Origin: Thioclava atlantica | Lineage (GTDB): Bacteria; Pseudomonadota; Alphaproteobacteria; Rhodobacterales; Rhodobacteraceae | DNA length: 64,000 nucleotides | Assembly (NCBI RefSeq): GCF_000737065.1 | Contig: NZ_AQRC01000007.1 | Coordinates: forward strand, 62,001-126,000 | Direction: 5' to 3' | Part shown: positions 54,194-62,579 of the stretch, piece by piece | Layout of the letters: every line of letters begins with the position of its first letter | Numbering within the stretch: the first letter of the stretch is position 1 | The notes under the pieces: generated by a model | Database searches by the model: none | What the model saw: the letters and a program-made list of their open reading frames with translations, nothing else | Told to the model about the DNA's origin: nothing | Translations under genes and position numbers: made by a program

Positions 54194-56253
54194 ACTACTT
54201 CCTCCAGGATCAGGCCGCGGTTCTTCGAGGTGAACTCGTCTTCGAACGTCGCCTTCGGCGTGGTCTCGACGAGATGCTTGTGGGCCTCATACCCCTTGCG
54301 CAGTTCCTCGGCGGAGATGGTTTCTTCCCAGTCGGTGTCATAGGACCGGATCAGCACCGTGACCCACATCGCCACGAAGAACACCGCCGCGATCAGCCAC
54401 ATCTGGAAGATGAGGGCGAAGGCGCCGATGGTGGCGATCATCGCGGTCACGAAAGGCAGACCGGTGGACTTCGGCAGATGGATGTCGACGAACTCGGTCG
54501 GGTCGATCACGCGCTTGCCCTGAGCCTTCGCATCCACCCACGGCTCGCGCGAGGTGATGTGCGGCACGGTGGTGAAATCATATTCCGGCACCGGGCAGCC
54601 CAGCGACCATTCGAGGCCACGGCCGTCCCACGGATCGCCCGCGGGCACCATCAGGCTCTCGCGGTTCTTCACCGAGACCCAGATCTGGATCACCTGGGCG
54701 GCAAGACCGCCAAGCACCATAAGCGCGCCGAACATCGCGATCACCAGCCACGGCAGGTAGGCCGGGTCGGTGAAGAAGGCCATGCGGCGCGGCGCGCCCA
54801 TCAGGCCGATCGCGTAGAGCGGCATGAAGGCGAGGTAGAAGCCGACCATCCACAGCCAGAACGACCGACGGCCCCAGGTCTCGTCGAGACGGAAACCGAA
54901 GCAGAGCGGGAACCAGTAGTTCACCCCCGCGAACATGCCGAACAGGACGCCCGGAATGATCATGTTGTGGAAGTGCGCCACCAGAAACAGCGAGTTGTGG
55001 GTCGCGAAGTCGATCGTCGGGTTGGCCAGCATCACGCCGGTCACGCCGCCGATCACGAAGGTGAACATGAAACCGGCCGAGAACAGCATCGCGGTCGAGA
55101 AGCGCAGCTTCCCGCGATACATGGTCAGCAGCCAGTTATAGACCTTCACGCCCGTCGGCACGCCGATCGTCATCGTGGCGATGCCGAAGATGGCGTTGAG
55201 GTTCGTGGTCTGACCCATCGTGAAGAAGTGGTGCACCCAGACGGTGAAGGACAGGACCGCGATCGCGATCGTCGCCCAGACGAGCGAGGTGTAGCCATAG
55301 AGCTTCTTGCCCGAGAAGGTCGGGATCACATGCGAGAACACGCCGAACGCCGGCAGGATCAGGATGTAGACTTCCGGGTGGCCGAAGAGCCAGAACATGT
55401 TGGCGAAGTTCATCATGTTCCCGCCCTGGGCGGCGGTGAAGAAGTGGAAGCCCGCCTGACGGTCGAGCGCCAGCATCAGCGAGGCCACGGTGAGCGGCAT
55501 CATCGCGAAGATCATCAGGATCGCGGTGCACAGCGTCGTCCAGGCGAAGATCGGCATCCGCATCAGCGTCATGCCCGGGGCGCGCTGCTTGTAGATCGTG
55601 ACCGCGAAGTTGATCCCCGACAATGTCGAGCCCACCGAGGTCAGCGCCAGCGACCAGATCCAGTAATCCACGCCCTCATTGGGCGAGAGATTGATGCCCG
55701 TATAGGGCGGATAGGCCGTCCAGCCGCCGGTCTCGAAATGGCCGACCACCAGCGAGGCCATCACCAGCGCCGCGCCGCCGACCGACAGCCACAGCGACAC
55801 GGCGTTCATGAAGGGAAACTCCATGTCGCGCGCACCGATCTGGAGCGGCATGACGACGTTGATGAGACCGGTGAGGAACGGCATCGCCACGAAGAAGATC
55901 ATGATCGTGCCGTGGGTCGAGAACAGCTCGGCATGGTGTTCGACCGACAGGAAGCCCGGCGCGGGCGAAACCTGCTGGGCGCGCATCACGACCGCTTCGA
56001 GCACGCCGCGCACCAGCATGATGCCGGAAAGCACGACATACATCACGCCGATCTTCTTGTGATCGAGCGAGGTGATCCACTCGCTCCAGAGCGGCTTCCA
56101 CCAGCCCTTGACCGTCAGCAGGAGCGCAAGCGCGAGCGCGCCGAGGACGACGATGCCCCCCGCACCGGCCGCGATGCCGGTCGAGAGCGTCGGCTCCTTC
56201 AGGAAGGGAACGATGAAGATATCGTTCCAGTCTAGACTACCCAGAATGTTCAT
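54190..56253 (-). CDS. cyoB: Cytochrome o ubiquinol oxidase subunit I
   Basis: A 687-residue heme-copper oxidase subunit with about 15 helices that reduces oxygen to water and pumps protons. Visible ligands are His in LFSTHGTIMIFF (heme), HPEVYI (CuB and cross-linked Tyr; Glu of the D pathway), VWVHHFFTMG (CuB pair) and VAHFHNMIIPG (both hemes). The K-pathway lysine is in TGVKVYNW. These mark a type A oxidase. The soluble C-terminus (about 600-687) is as in CyoB rather than cytochrome c oxidase. ATG 56253 overlaps the cyoA stop. Confidence 0.96.
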   Translation of the reverse strand: MNILGSLDWNDIFIVPFLKEPTLSTGIAAGAGGIVVLGALALALLLTVKGWWKPLWSEWITSLDHKKIGVMYVVLSGIMLVRGVLEAVVMRAQQVSPAPGFLSVEHHAELFSTHGTIMIFFVAMPFLTGLINVVMPLQIGARDMEFPFMNAVSLWLSVGGAALVMASLVVGHFETGGWTAYPPYTGINLSPNEGVDYWIWSLALTSVGSTLSGINFAVTIYKQRAPGMTLMRMPIFAWTTLCTAILMIFAMMPLTVASLMLALDRQAGFHFFTAAQGGNMMNFANMFWLFGHPEVYILILPAFGVFSHVIPTFSGKKLYGYTSLVWATIAIAVLSFTVWVHHFFTMGQTTNLNAIFGIATMTIGVPTGVKVYNWLLTMYRGKLRFSTAMLFSAGFMFTFVIGGVTGVMLANPTIDFATHNSLFLVAHFHNMIIPGVLFGMFAGVNYWFPLCFGFRLDETWGRRSFWLWMVGFYLAFMPLYAIGLMGAPRRMAFFTDPAYLPWLVIAMFGALMVLGGLAAQVIQIWVSVKNRESLMVPAGDPWDGRGLEWSLGCPVPEYDFTTVPHITSREPWVDAKAQGKRVIDPTEFVDIHLPKSTGLPFVTAMIATIGAFALIFQMWLIAAVFFVAMWVTVLIRSYDTDWEETISAEELRKGYEAHKHLVETTPKATFEDEFTSKNRGLILEEVV

Positions 56254-57203
56254 TGCTGCGCGCTCCCGTTAAGTTGCGAGATATGCAGGTCCTTGTTGAT
56301 CGCCTTGTCGATTTCCTTCTGACCGGGCGAATTGTCCGGAAGGATCGCAGCGCCACCATCGGTCGCGATGGAGGGGTTCATCATCACTTTCATCCAATAA
56401 TCCTTTGAGGGCGGCTCGAAGAGCTCAGGCCCGCTCCAGGTCGCAGTCTTCTTGAAGGCCGCCTCGAGTTGCGCCCAGGGGTGCTTGGGCTCCTGCAGGA
56501 AGGCGTCGAACTGGTCCTTGGTCACGACATCCACCTCGAACTTGTCGAGCGGGAAAGCCGCGCCGTTGAACTGGCTGTTGAAGCCGAAGACCTCGGTCGT
56601 GTCGCCCGTGGTCAGGTTCATCTTGGTACCCATGCCCGGCATCGCGTAGATCTGGCCGGCCAGACGCGGGATCCAGAAGCTCTGCATCGCCCCGGTGGCC
56701 GTGATGTCGAACTCGACCGGCGTGTGCTGGGGCAGGACGACCTTGTTCACCGTGGCCATCTTGCCCGGATAGATGAACATCCATTTCCATTCCGAACCGA
56801 TCACCTGAATGTGGACCGGGTCGGCGCCGGTTTGCGCATAGGGATCTTCGCGCTTCACCTGAACCCAGGTGAAGAAGCCGAGGATCAGCACGGTGACCGT
56901 GGCCGAGCCCCAGATCACCGCCTCGGCGAGCGTGGAGTGCTCCCAATGCGGCGTGTAATGGCCCTTCCCGCCGCGGCGGCGGTAGCGGATGGCGATCCAG
57001 GGCAGGCCGATGAGGATCGGCAGCGTGACCGGAAGCATCCACAGGAAAAACACGATGAGATGCGCGCGTTCGCCGGCCGCCACCGGTCCGAGCGGGGACA
57101 TCACCCCGTTCTCGGCGCATCCTGAAAGCCACAAGGCTGCCGCAGCCATCAGGGCCGGGGCAGCGAGGCGGCGGGGCCGCTGATTTATATTCTGCAACAA
57201 CAC
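56250..57203 (-). CDS. cyoA: Cytochrome o ubiquinol oxidase subunit II
   Basis: A 317-residue lipoprotein subunit. The lipobox is LSGC (Cys29). Two membrane helices follow and then a cupredoxin domain with VIGSEWKWMFIYPG. The CuA ligands of cytochrome c oxidase are absent (the region reads EVFGFNSQFNG), which identifies a quinol oxidase. The start is GTG 57203 with GGAAGGG about eight bases upstream. First gene of cyoABCD. The upstream 353-base region holds a GTCA...TGAC dyad. Confidence 0.94.
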   Translation of the reverse strand: MLLQNINQRPRRLAAPALMAAAALWLSGCAENGVMSPLGPVAAGERAHLIVFFLWMLPVTLPILIGLPWIAIRYRRRGGKGHYTPHWEHSTLAEAVIWGSATVTVLILGFFTWVQVKREDPYAQTGADPVHIQVIGSEWKWMFIYPGKMATVNKVVLPQHTPVEFDITATGAMQSFWIPRLAGQIYAMPGMGTKMNLTTGDTTEVFGFNSQFNGAAFPLDKFEVDVVTKDQFDAFLQEPKHPWAQLEAAFKKTATWSGPELFEPPSKDYWMKVMMNPSIATDGGAAILPDNSPGQKEIDKAINKDLHISQLNGSAQQ

Positions 57204-57556
57204 GGAATACCCTTCCTATTCCCTCTTCTTGGCGCGGGGCTTGGTGCCGCGTGGGCTCCCTCCCCGCGCGATGTCAGTGGAGCTAGGGCAGCGACACTAA
57301 CGTCAATCGAAACTGACAAAGTGTCGCACCTCGGCGCGCAACTGTCTGTTATTCATACATAAATCAAATAACTTTACCGCGACCGCCGCGCGAAAACCCC
57401 ATTTTTCAAGGGGTTCTGGGTTGTAATTTCGGGCGCTCAGACAGGTCAAAAGCCCGGATCTCTCGCGCTTGTGATTGCGCGTTGATCGTTCCGTGAACAA
57501 AAAGAGGGCCTTGCGGCCCTTTCAGCGTTGAAAATCGGCTTGGTGGCGGATGCGGT
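57204..57556. promoter_or_regulatory. cyo promoter region with a TGTCA-type dyad
   Basis: 353 bases between cyoA and the first Crp/Fnr gene, both on the minus strand. It contains GTCAATCGAAACTGAC (57302-57317), an imperfect dyad with the arms of the palindrome at 59241. An AT-rich stretch (57345-57375) is a likely promoter area for cyoA. The left part (57496-57520) is the Crp/Fnr gene's terminator. I see no small gene I can support. Confidence 0.5.
57496..57522 (-). terminator. Terminator of the first Crp/Fnr gene
   Basis: AGGGCC (57505-57510) pairs with GGCCCT (57515-57520) around TTGC, with weak pairs extending the stem. On the minus strand it ends in CTTTTTG. It lies about 37 bases past the stop. 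Confidence 0.7.
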
Positions 57557-58228
57557 TCAGAGCGCAGCGGCGCGCCGGAGCCGCGAGATCGAGGCGATCT
57601 CCACCCGGCCCGAGGCGATCCGGAACAGCCCCAGATCGCGCAACCGGCGCATCGTCTTGTTGGTGTGCACCAGCGAGAGCCCCAACACATCCGCGACAAC
57701 CTGCTGGGAAAACGGGAAGGGCGCGCTCGCCCCCTGGATCAGGCCGGCCATCCCGGCGCGCTCCCAGACATGGTGGACGAACCAGGCGATGCCTTCCTGC
57801 GCGTTGCGCTGCCCGACCGAGACCAGCCACTGGCTCAGCCGCGAGGATTCCGTCGCCATGAGCCAGAGCAGGACCTGCCCCGGAAGCTGTTCGGCAGCGC
57901 GGCTCTGACGCACATCCAGGGGATCGAAATGCGACACCGACATCGCGGTGAGCGCCTCGTGGTAGCTGGTGCCCTCGCCGAGCACGCATTCGGGCAGACC
58001 GCACAGGTCCCCCGGATAGATCAGCCCTTCGATCTGCCTGCGTCCGTCTTCGAGCAACGCATAGCGAATCCCGATTCCCCTCTCCACGCGAACGAGGGCG
58101 AATCCGGGATCAGGCAACAGCACAGAGCCCGGCGGAACCAGGCGCTGAAGCGTCACCAACTCGGCCAAGAACCCGAGATCAGGCTGTCTCGATAGGTCTT
58201 CCACGGTGTCGTTTTTTCCGTTCTTCAT
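57557..58228 (-). CDS. Crp/Fnr family transcriptional regulator
   Basis: A 223-residue regulator with an N-terminal cyclic-nucleotide-binding fold (about 20-130, LLEDGRRQIEGLIYPGDLCGLP) and a C-terminal winged helix (about 155-215). The recognition helix reads LGLSLVHTNKTMRRLRDLG. This differs from the ExxSR of classical FNR but is nearly identical to that of the next gene. No N-terminal iron-sulfur cysteine cluster is present. ATG 58228. It lies between cyoA and its paralogue and could regulate the quinol oxidase; that is inference from position. Confidence 0.9.
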   Translation of the reverse strand: MKNGKNDTVEDLSRQPDLGFLAELVTLQRLVPPGSVLLPDPGFALVRVERGIGIRYALLEDGRRQIEGLIYPGDLCGLPECVLGEGTSYHEALTAMSVSHFDPLDVRQSRAAEQLPGQVLLWLMATESSRLSQWLVSVGQRNAQEGIAWFVHHVWERAGMAGLIQGASAPFPFSQQVVADVLGLSLVHTNKTMRRLRDLGLFRIASGRVEIASISRLRRAAAL

Positions 58229-58280
58229 TCGGCGGAAGGAGCTCGCATCGTGCGTTTGCCGGGAAGCTCCGTCTCCCGCT

Positions 58281-58295
58281 ACGTCATAGGTTAAA
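58281..58295. promoter_or_regulatory. Half-copy of the 59241 palindrome upstream of the first Crp/Fnr gene
   Basis: ACGTCATAGGTTAAA resembles the left arm and centre of TGTCATAGTTAAATGACA (one extra G) but lacks the right arm. It lies about 55 bases upstream of the gene start at 58228. It could be a weak site for the same regulator. Confidence 0.35.
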
Positions 58296-58348
58296 CCCCC
58301 GAAAATTTTCTGGGTTTCCGTCGGGTCGCCTGTTCGGCGGGCTTTCGC

Positions 58349-59077
58349 TCAGAGATAGACGCGCGGCAGCGACGGACGGTCCTCGACGAGGCCGATTTCG
58401 GCCAGCGTTTCGATATCGGGCAACGCGAGCCAGCCGCTCGCCCATTGGACGAGGCCTTCGTTGCGCAGCTTCGCCAGGGTCTTGTTGGTGTGCACCAGCG
58501 AGAGGCCGAGCGCGTCGGCCAGATCCTGTTGGCGCACCGGAAACGGCATCCGGCCATCGGTCACGAGTCCGGTCTCGCGGCCCCGCTCGAACAAGGTCAC
58601 GAATGCCCAGGCGAGCGCCTCGCGCGCGCTGCGCTGCCCGACGGTAAGAAGAGCGTCGCCAAGAAAATGCTCCTCGCGTGCCACCTGCCAGGCCAGGGTC
58701 ATCGCGCGTTGCGGCATCTGTGAGAACAGCTCCGGGATGCGCCGGCGTTCGAACGCGCAAAGGCGCGCCGAGGAGAGCGCCTCGGTTGTATGCCCGGTCT
58801 CGCCAAGGAGAATGGCATCGAGCCCGACCATGTCGCCGGGAAAGAGAAAGTTGAGAACCTGCCGCCGCCCGTCCTCGAGAATGCGGTAGCGCATCGCCTG
58901 CCCCTCGAGGAGCGTATAGAAACGTTCGGGCTCCGTTCCCTCCATGACGATCAACTCGCCTGCCTTCAGCCGCAGTTCGTTCACCCGCATCTGCGCGATC
59001 GCGCGATATTCCTGCCCGTCCGGCGCCTTGAAGGCCGGGTTCTTCCCAAAGGGGCACATATCGCAACAACTCGCCAT
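58349..59077 (-). CDS. Crp/Fnr family regulator with N-terminal cysteine cluster
   Basis: A 242-residue paralogue of the preceding regulator. Its N-terminus MASCCDMCPFG has Cys4, Cys5 and Cys8, and a further cysteine, Cys107 (ARLCAFE), lies in the sensor domain. Three N-terminal plus one central cysteine is the pattern FNR uses for an oxygen-labile [4Fe-4S] cluster, though the spacing here is tighter. The cyclic-nucleotide-binding fold (about 35-140) and winged helix (about 170-235, DALGLSLVHTNKTLAKLRNEG) are clear. ATG 59077 has GAGGAAG upstream. Fe-S or redox sensing is possible but unproved. Confidence 0.88.
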   Translation of the reverse strand: MASCCDMCPFGKNPAFKAPDGQEYRAIAQMRVNELRLKAGELIVMEGTEPERFYTLLEGQAMRYRILEDGRRQVLNFLFPGDMVGLDAILLGETGHTTEALSSARLCAFERRRIPELFSQMPQRAMTLAWQVAREEHFLGDALLTVGQRSAREALAWAFVTLFERGRETGLVTDGRMPFPVRQQDLADALGLSLVHTNKTLAKLRNEGLVQWASGWLALPDIETLAEIGLVEDRPSLPRVYL

Positions 59078-59401
59078 GCAACTTCCTCACCTATGTCACC
59101 TGCCAAACGCCGATCGGTTCGTCGGGTTCCGGTAGGTAAAGGCGAAAAGCTGCCGTCCAATTCAGTGCGGGACTGCGGAAAACCACAGGATTCCGCCACT
59201 CTCGGGCGAGTTGGGCAGAAGCGAGTTCCCTTTGGGGACATGTCATAGTTAAATGACAAAAGGCGCTGCAGACTGGATTCTACTGACGCGCAGAAGTTCG
59301 GCGCCTCACGCACATCTAGATGCTTTGGAAGGTAGCAGGATGCTCCAGATTCTTCGGCTCCGGCTGACATCTTCGTTGTGGCTGGCCCGCGCGTGTCGAT
59401 C
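59078..59401. other. Divergent intergenic region, Crp/Fnr gene / receiver gene
   Basis: 324 bases with no supportable gene. The main feature is the palindrome at 59241-59258. The rest is of ordinary composition and contains no hairpin with a T run. Confidence 0.5.
59241..59258. promoter_or_regulatory. TGTCAT-N6-ATGACA palindrome (candidate Crp/Fnr-type operator)
   Basis: TGTCATAGTTAAATGACA has perfect six-base arms around AGTTAA. It lies between the divergent Crp/Fnr gene (start 59077) and the receiver gene (start 59402). An imperfect dyad with the same TGTCA...TGAC arms and eight-base spacing lies upstream of cyoA, and a half-copy lies upstream of the other Crp/Fnr gene. The two adjacent Crp/Fnr proteins share a recognition helix, so they are the obvious candidates to bind. 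Confidence 0.55.
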
Positions 59402-59788
59402 ATGACACTTCCTTCCCTGCCGCGTATCGACGGGATCGCCCTCATTGTCGAGGATGCGATGATCGTGGCGTATGATGTCGCGGCGATGCTGGGTGATTTC
59501 GGGGCGGCAGAGGTGGTCATCTGCGCGACGCTCGATGACGCGATGCGCAAGATCGCCGAAGGCCTGCTGCCGACGCTTGCCCTTCTCGATATCGATCTGG
59601 GCGGGGAAACCTCGCTGGCAGCGGCGCGCGCGCTGGCCGAACGCGCGGTCCCGATCCTGTATTCGACCGGCTACGATCACGAGCCCGAATTGCTCGGCAC
59701 CTTCCCGAGCGGCGCGATGCTCGACAAACCCTATACCGGCGACGACATCGCCCGGGCGCTTGTCGCGATGGGCTTCAAGGCGACCTGA
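59402..59788 (+). CDS. Stand-alone response-regulator receiver protein
   Basis: A 128-residue single-domain receiver with no output domain. Elements are IALIVEDAMIVAYDVAAML, phospho-acceptor Asp in LALLDIDLGGETS (about residue 63), and Lys in AMLDKPYTGDDI. Such proteins pass phosphate between partners or modulate kinases; similar ones occur in alphaproteobacterial stress and cell-cycle relays. ATG 59402 gives a normal receiver N-terminus; a GTG at 59378 is possible, and neither has a strong ribosome site. No kinase is adjacent. Confidence 0.85.
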   Translation: MTLPSLPRIDGIALIVEDAMIVAYDVAAMLGDFGAAEVVICATLDDAMRKIAEGLLPTLALLDIDLGGETSLAAARALAERAVPILYSTGYDHEPELLGTFPSGAMLDKPYTGDDIARALVAMGFKAT

Positions 59789-59811
59789 GCGCCCTCCCCT
59801 TGCCATTCCGA

Positions 59812-59843
59812 TTGTGCACAAAGGTATGCAACGGCAGCATACC
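59812..59843. promoter_or_regulatory. Two dyads upstream of the CoA-transferase gene
   Basis: TTGTGCACAA (59812-59821) is a perfect 10-bp palindrome. Directly after it, GGTATGC (59823-59829) and GCATACC (59837-59843) form an inverted repeat with a seven-base centre. They lie 130-165 bases before the gene at 59975. Either may be a regulator site. No T run follows, so they do not look like a terminator for the receiver gene. Confidence 0.45.
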
Positions 59844-59974
59844 GGCCAAACATGGACAGTTCCCGCAATCTTGGTTTCCTAGCCGCGCGAAATCCGGCCG
59901 GGCGCGGCGGAACGGCGAAAACCGCCCAGCGAGTTCCTGCGCCTTTCGGCCCCCATAAATTGAAGGAGGCGCGC

Positions 59975-61489
59975 GTGAGCAAACACCGCAACCGTCATGC
60001 AGGTCTGGCCGCGAAGGTGATGTCCGCCGAGGAGGCGGCCGCGCTGATCGACAATGGCGCGACGATCGGGATGAGCGGCTTCACCGGGTCGGGCTATCCC
60101 AAGGCCGTGCCGATGGCGCTTGCCGAGCGGATCGAGGCAGAGCACTCCGCGGGGCGTCCCTTCAAGGTGAAGGTCTGGACCGGGGCCTCGACGGGGCCCG
60201 AGCTCGACGGGGCCCTCGCGCGCGCCGACGGGATCGAATTCCGCCTGCCCTACAATTCCGACCCGATCGCCCGCGAGCGGATCAACCGCGGCCAGATGCA
60301 GTATTTCGACCTGCATCTGAGCCAGGTCGCTCCGATGGCCTGGATGGGGTTTCTCGGCAAGCTGGACACGGCCGTGATCGAGATCTCGGGCATCACCGAG
60401 GACGGCAAGCTGATCCCGTCGAGTTCGGTGGGCAACAACAAGACCTGGCTCGAGCAGGCCGACAAGATCATCCTCGAGCTGAACCACTGGCAGTCCGAGG
60501 CGCTCGACGGGATGCATGACATCTATTACGGCACCGCATTGCCGCCGAACCGCGTGCCGATCCCGCTGGTGAAGCCCGACGACCGGATCGGCCAGACCCG
60601 TTTCGATGTCGATCCCGATAAGGTCGTGGCCGTGGTCGAGACCGACACGCCCGACCGCAACGCGCCGTTCTCGCCGCCCGATGCCGTGGCCGAGGCGATC
60701 GCCGGGCATATCCTCGACTTCCTCGGCAACGAGGTGAAACAGGGCCGCCTGCCGCGCGGCTTGCTCCCCCTTCAATCCGGCGTCGGCAACGTGCCCAATG
60801 CGGTGATGGCAGGGCTGATCGACGCGCCGTTCGACCAGATGACCGCCTTCACCGAGGTCATCCAGGACGGGATGCTCGACATGATCGAGGCGGGCAAGCT
60901 GCACATGGCCTCGGCCACCGCCTTCTCGCTCTCCCCCGAGAAGGCGGCCTATTTCAACGACAACGCGCAGTTCTTCCGCGACAAGCTGATCCTGCGCCCG
61001 CAGGAAATCTCGAACCATCCCGAACTGGTGCGCCGTTTGGGTTGCATCGCGATGAACGGGCTGATCGAGGCGGATATCTACGGCAACGTCAATTCGACCC
61101 ATGTGATGGGCTCGCGGATCCAGAACGGGATCGGCGGCTCGGGGGATTTCGCACGCAACGGCTATGTCTCGATCTTCATGACGCCCTCGACGGCGAAGGG
61201 CGGGAAGATCTCGGCGATCGTCCCGATGGCCGCCCATGTCGATCACATCGCGCAGGACGTGCAGGTGATCGTGACCGAGCAGGGCCTCGCGGATCTGCGC
61301 GGGCTCTCCCCGAAACAACGCGCCCGAGCGATCATCGAGACCTGCGCCCATCCCGCCTATCGAGACGGGCTGCGGGCCTATTTCGAGCGCGCGCAGCGCG
61401 ACAGTTACGGCAATCATGCGCCCAACGTCCTCTCCGAGGCGCTGAGCTGGCATCGCCGCTTCGTCGAAACCGGCACGATGAAAGAGTGA
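59975..61489 (+). CDS. Acetyl-CoA hydrolase/transferase family (succinyl-CoA:acetate CoA-transferase-like)
   Basis: A 504-residue class I CoA-transferase. Features include TIGMSGFTGSGYPKAVPMAL at the N-terminus, VWTGASTGPELDGAL, GNNKTWLEQADKIILELN and LQSGVGNVPNAVMAGL. The catalytic glutamate is likely in FTEVIQDGMLD, and the CoA-loop region is GGSGDFARNGYVSIFM. Members move CoA between acetate, succinate or propionate. I start at GTG 59975 because GAAGGAGG lies seven bases upstream; an upstream in-frame start is poor. Hydrolase versus transferase cannot be decided from sequence alone. Confidence 0.9.
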   Translation: MSKHRNRHAGLAAKVMSAEEAAALIDNGATIGMSGFTGSGYPKAVPMALAERIEAEHSAGRPFKVKVWTGASTGPELDGALARADGIEFRLPYNSDPIARERINRGQMQYFDLHLSQVAPMAWMGFLGKLDTAVIEISGITEDGKLIPSSSVGNNKTWLEQADKIILELNHWQSEALDGMHDIYYGTALPPNRVPIPLVKPDDRIGQTRFDVDPDKVVAVVETDTPDRNAPFSPPDAVAEAIAGHILDFLGNEVKQGRLPRGLLPLQSGVGNVPNAVMAGLIDAPFDQMTAFTEVIQDGMLDMIEAGKLHMASATAFSLSPEKAAYFNDNAQFFRDKLILRPQEISNHPELVRRLGCIAMNGLIEADIYGNVNSTHVMGSRIQNGIGGSGDFARNGYVSIFMTPSTAKGGKISAIVPMAAHVDHIAQDVQVIVTEQGLADLRGLSPKQRARAIIETCAHPAYRDGLRAYFERAQRDSYGNHAPNVLSEALSWHRRFVETGTMKE

Positions 61490-61494
61490 GACGG

Positions 61495-61523
61495 AAAAAG
61501 GGGCGCCCCGCGGGACGCCCCTT
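61495..61523 (-). terminator. Terminator of ppaC (and end of the CoA-transferase gene)
   Basis: AAGGGGCG (61498-61505) pairs with CGCCCCTT (61516-61523), 10-base loop. On the minus strand it is followed by a T run (A run at 61495-61499). It lies between the two convergent genes. Confidence 0.78.
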
Positions 61524-61546
61524 CGCATGTCGCCGCTGCGCGGTCT

Positions 61547-62467
61547 TCAGACCTTGAGCGACGGGATGATCTGCTTCTTGCGGCTCATGATGCCCGGCAG
61601 GACGACGGCGTCGCCCGTCACGGTCGCGCCGAAGCTCTTTTCCGCGACGCCCTTCACCAGATCGTTCGGCACCAGCAGCGTCGCCTCTTCCTTGAGGATA
61701 TCGACCACGAAGAGCAGCACCTGGTCGACACCGTCCTCTTTCGCGACCGTCTCCATCGCGCCCATCAGCGAGTCCTTGCGGTCGAGGATCATCTTCGGCG
61801 CGGTGGTCTCGAGGACCGAGACGCGGAACTTGGTGCCATCGACGGCATATTCCTTCGAATCCATCCGCAGCAGTTCCGCGTCCGAGAAGGCCGAGACGTC
61901 GGATTTCGCCTCGAACATCTTCGTCGCCAGCTCGTGCATGTCGACGCCCAGATCCTTGGCCAGCGCCTCGCACACCGCGCGGTCGTGATCGGTGGTGGTG
62001 GGCGAGCGGAATTCCAGCGTGTCCGAGAGGATGCAGCTCAGCATCGCGCCCTTCACCCCGCGCGGAGCCTTGGCCACGTCATCGCCCATCAGGTCGTACA
62101 TGATGGTGGCGGTGCAGGCGAGCGGGCGCATGGTGATGTCGATCGGCGTGGTGGTCTCGATCCCGCCGGTCAGCTTGTGGTGGTCGATGATCTGCACGAT
62201 CTCGGCCGCGTTGATCCCCTCGGGCAGCTCGGCGGGATTGTTGGTGTCGACGATGACGACCTTCTCGCCCTCGGCGATGGTCTCGATGATCTGCGGCTTC
62301 TCGAGGCCCCAATGCTCGATCACGAAGGCGGCTTCGGTATTGGGTTCGCCCAGCAGGCAGGGAACCGCGGGGGTGCCCTTCACCTCGCTCAGATACCAGG
62401 CCCAGGCGATGGGCGATCCGGTCGAGTCGGTATCGGGGGCCTTGTGGCCGAAAACCTTGGTGGTCAT
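61547..62467 (-). CDS. ppaC: Manganese-dependent inorganic pyrophosphatase (family II, DHH)
   Basis: A 306-residue cytoplasmic enzyme that splits pyrophosphate. The family II signature is clear: FGHKAPDTDSTGSPIAWAWY (first metal site), VIVDTNNPAELP, and the DHH motif in QIIDHHKLTGG. The C-terminal DHHA2 domain ends in GIMSRKKQIIPSL with the substrate-binding RKK. ATG 62467. No CBS or DRTGG inserts, so it is the short, unregulated form. Confidence 0.95.
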   Translation of the reverse strand: MTTKVFGHKAPDTDSTGSPIAWAWYLSEVKGTPAVPCLLGEPNTEAAFVIEHWGLEKPQIIETIAEGEKVVIVDTNNPAELPEGINAAEIVQIIDHHKLTGGIETTTPIDITMRPLACTATIMYDLMGDDVAKAPRGVKGAMLSCILSDTLEFRSPTTTDHDRAVCEALAKDLGVDMHELATKMFEAKSDVSAFSDAELLRMDSKEYAVDGTKFRVSVLETTAPKMILDRKDSLMGAMETVAKEDGVDQVLLFVVDILKEEATLLVPNDLVKGVAEKSFGATVTGDAVVLPGIMSRKKQIIPSLKV

Positions 62468-62579
62468 GGGTCTTCCTTCGGATGTTCGTCTGTCGCGCGC
62501 CTTATAGGCGGTGCAGAAACTCTTGTCACGATTCTGCGGAACGGGAACGCGCCCGGCAACGCGACCGGGCGCCGCGCCC

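Noticed and set aside
54184-56235. 683-codon plus-strand frame across cyoB
   Set aside because: Mirror of cyoB codon bias, rich in His/Arg/Glu, no homology-like motif.
57356-57372. FNR box (TTGAT half-site) in the AT-rich region before cyoA
   Set aside because: Only one half-site matches; the other arm is absent, and this AT-rich stretch would give such matches by chance.
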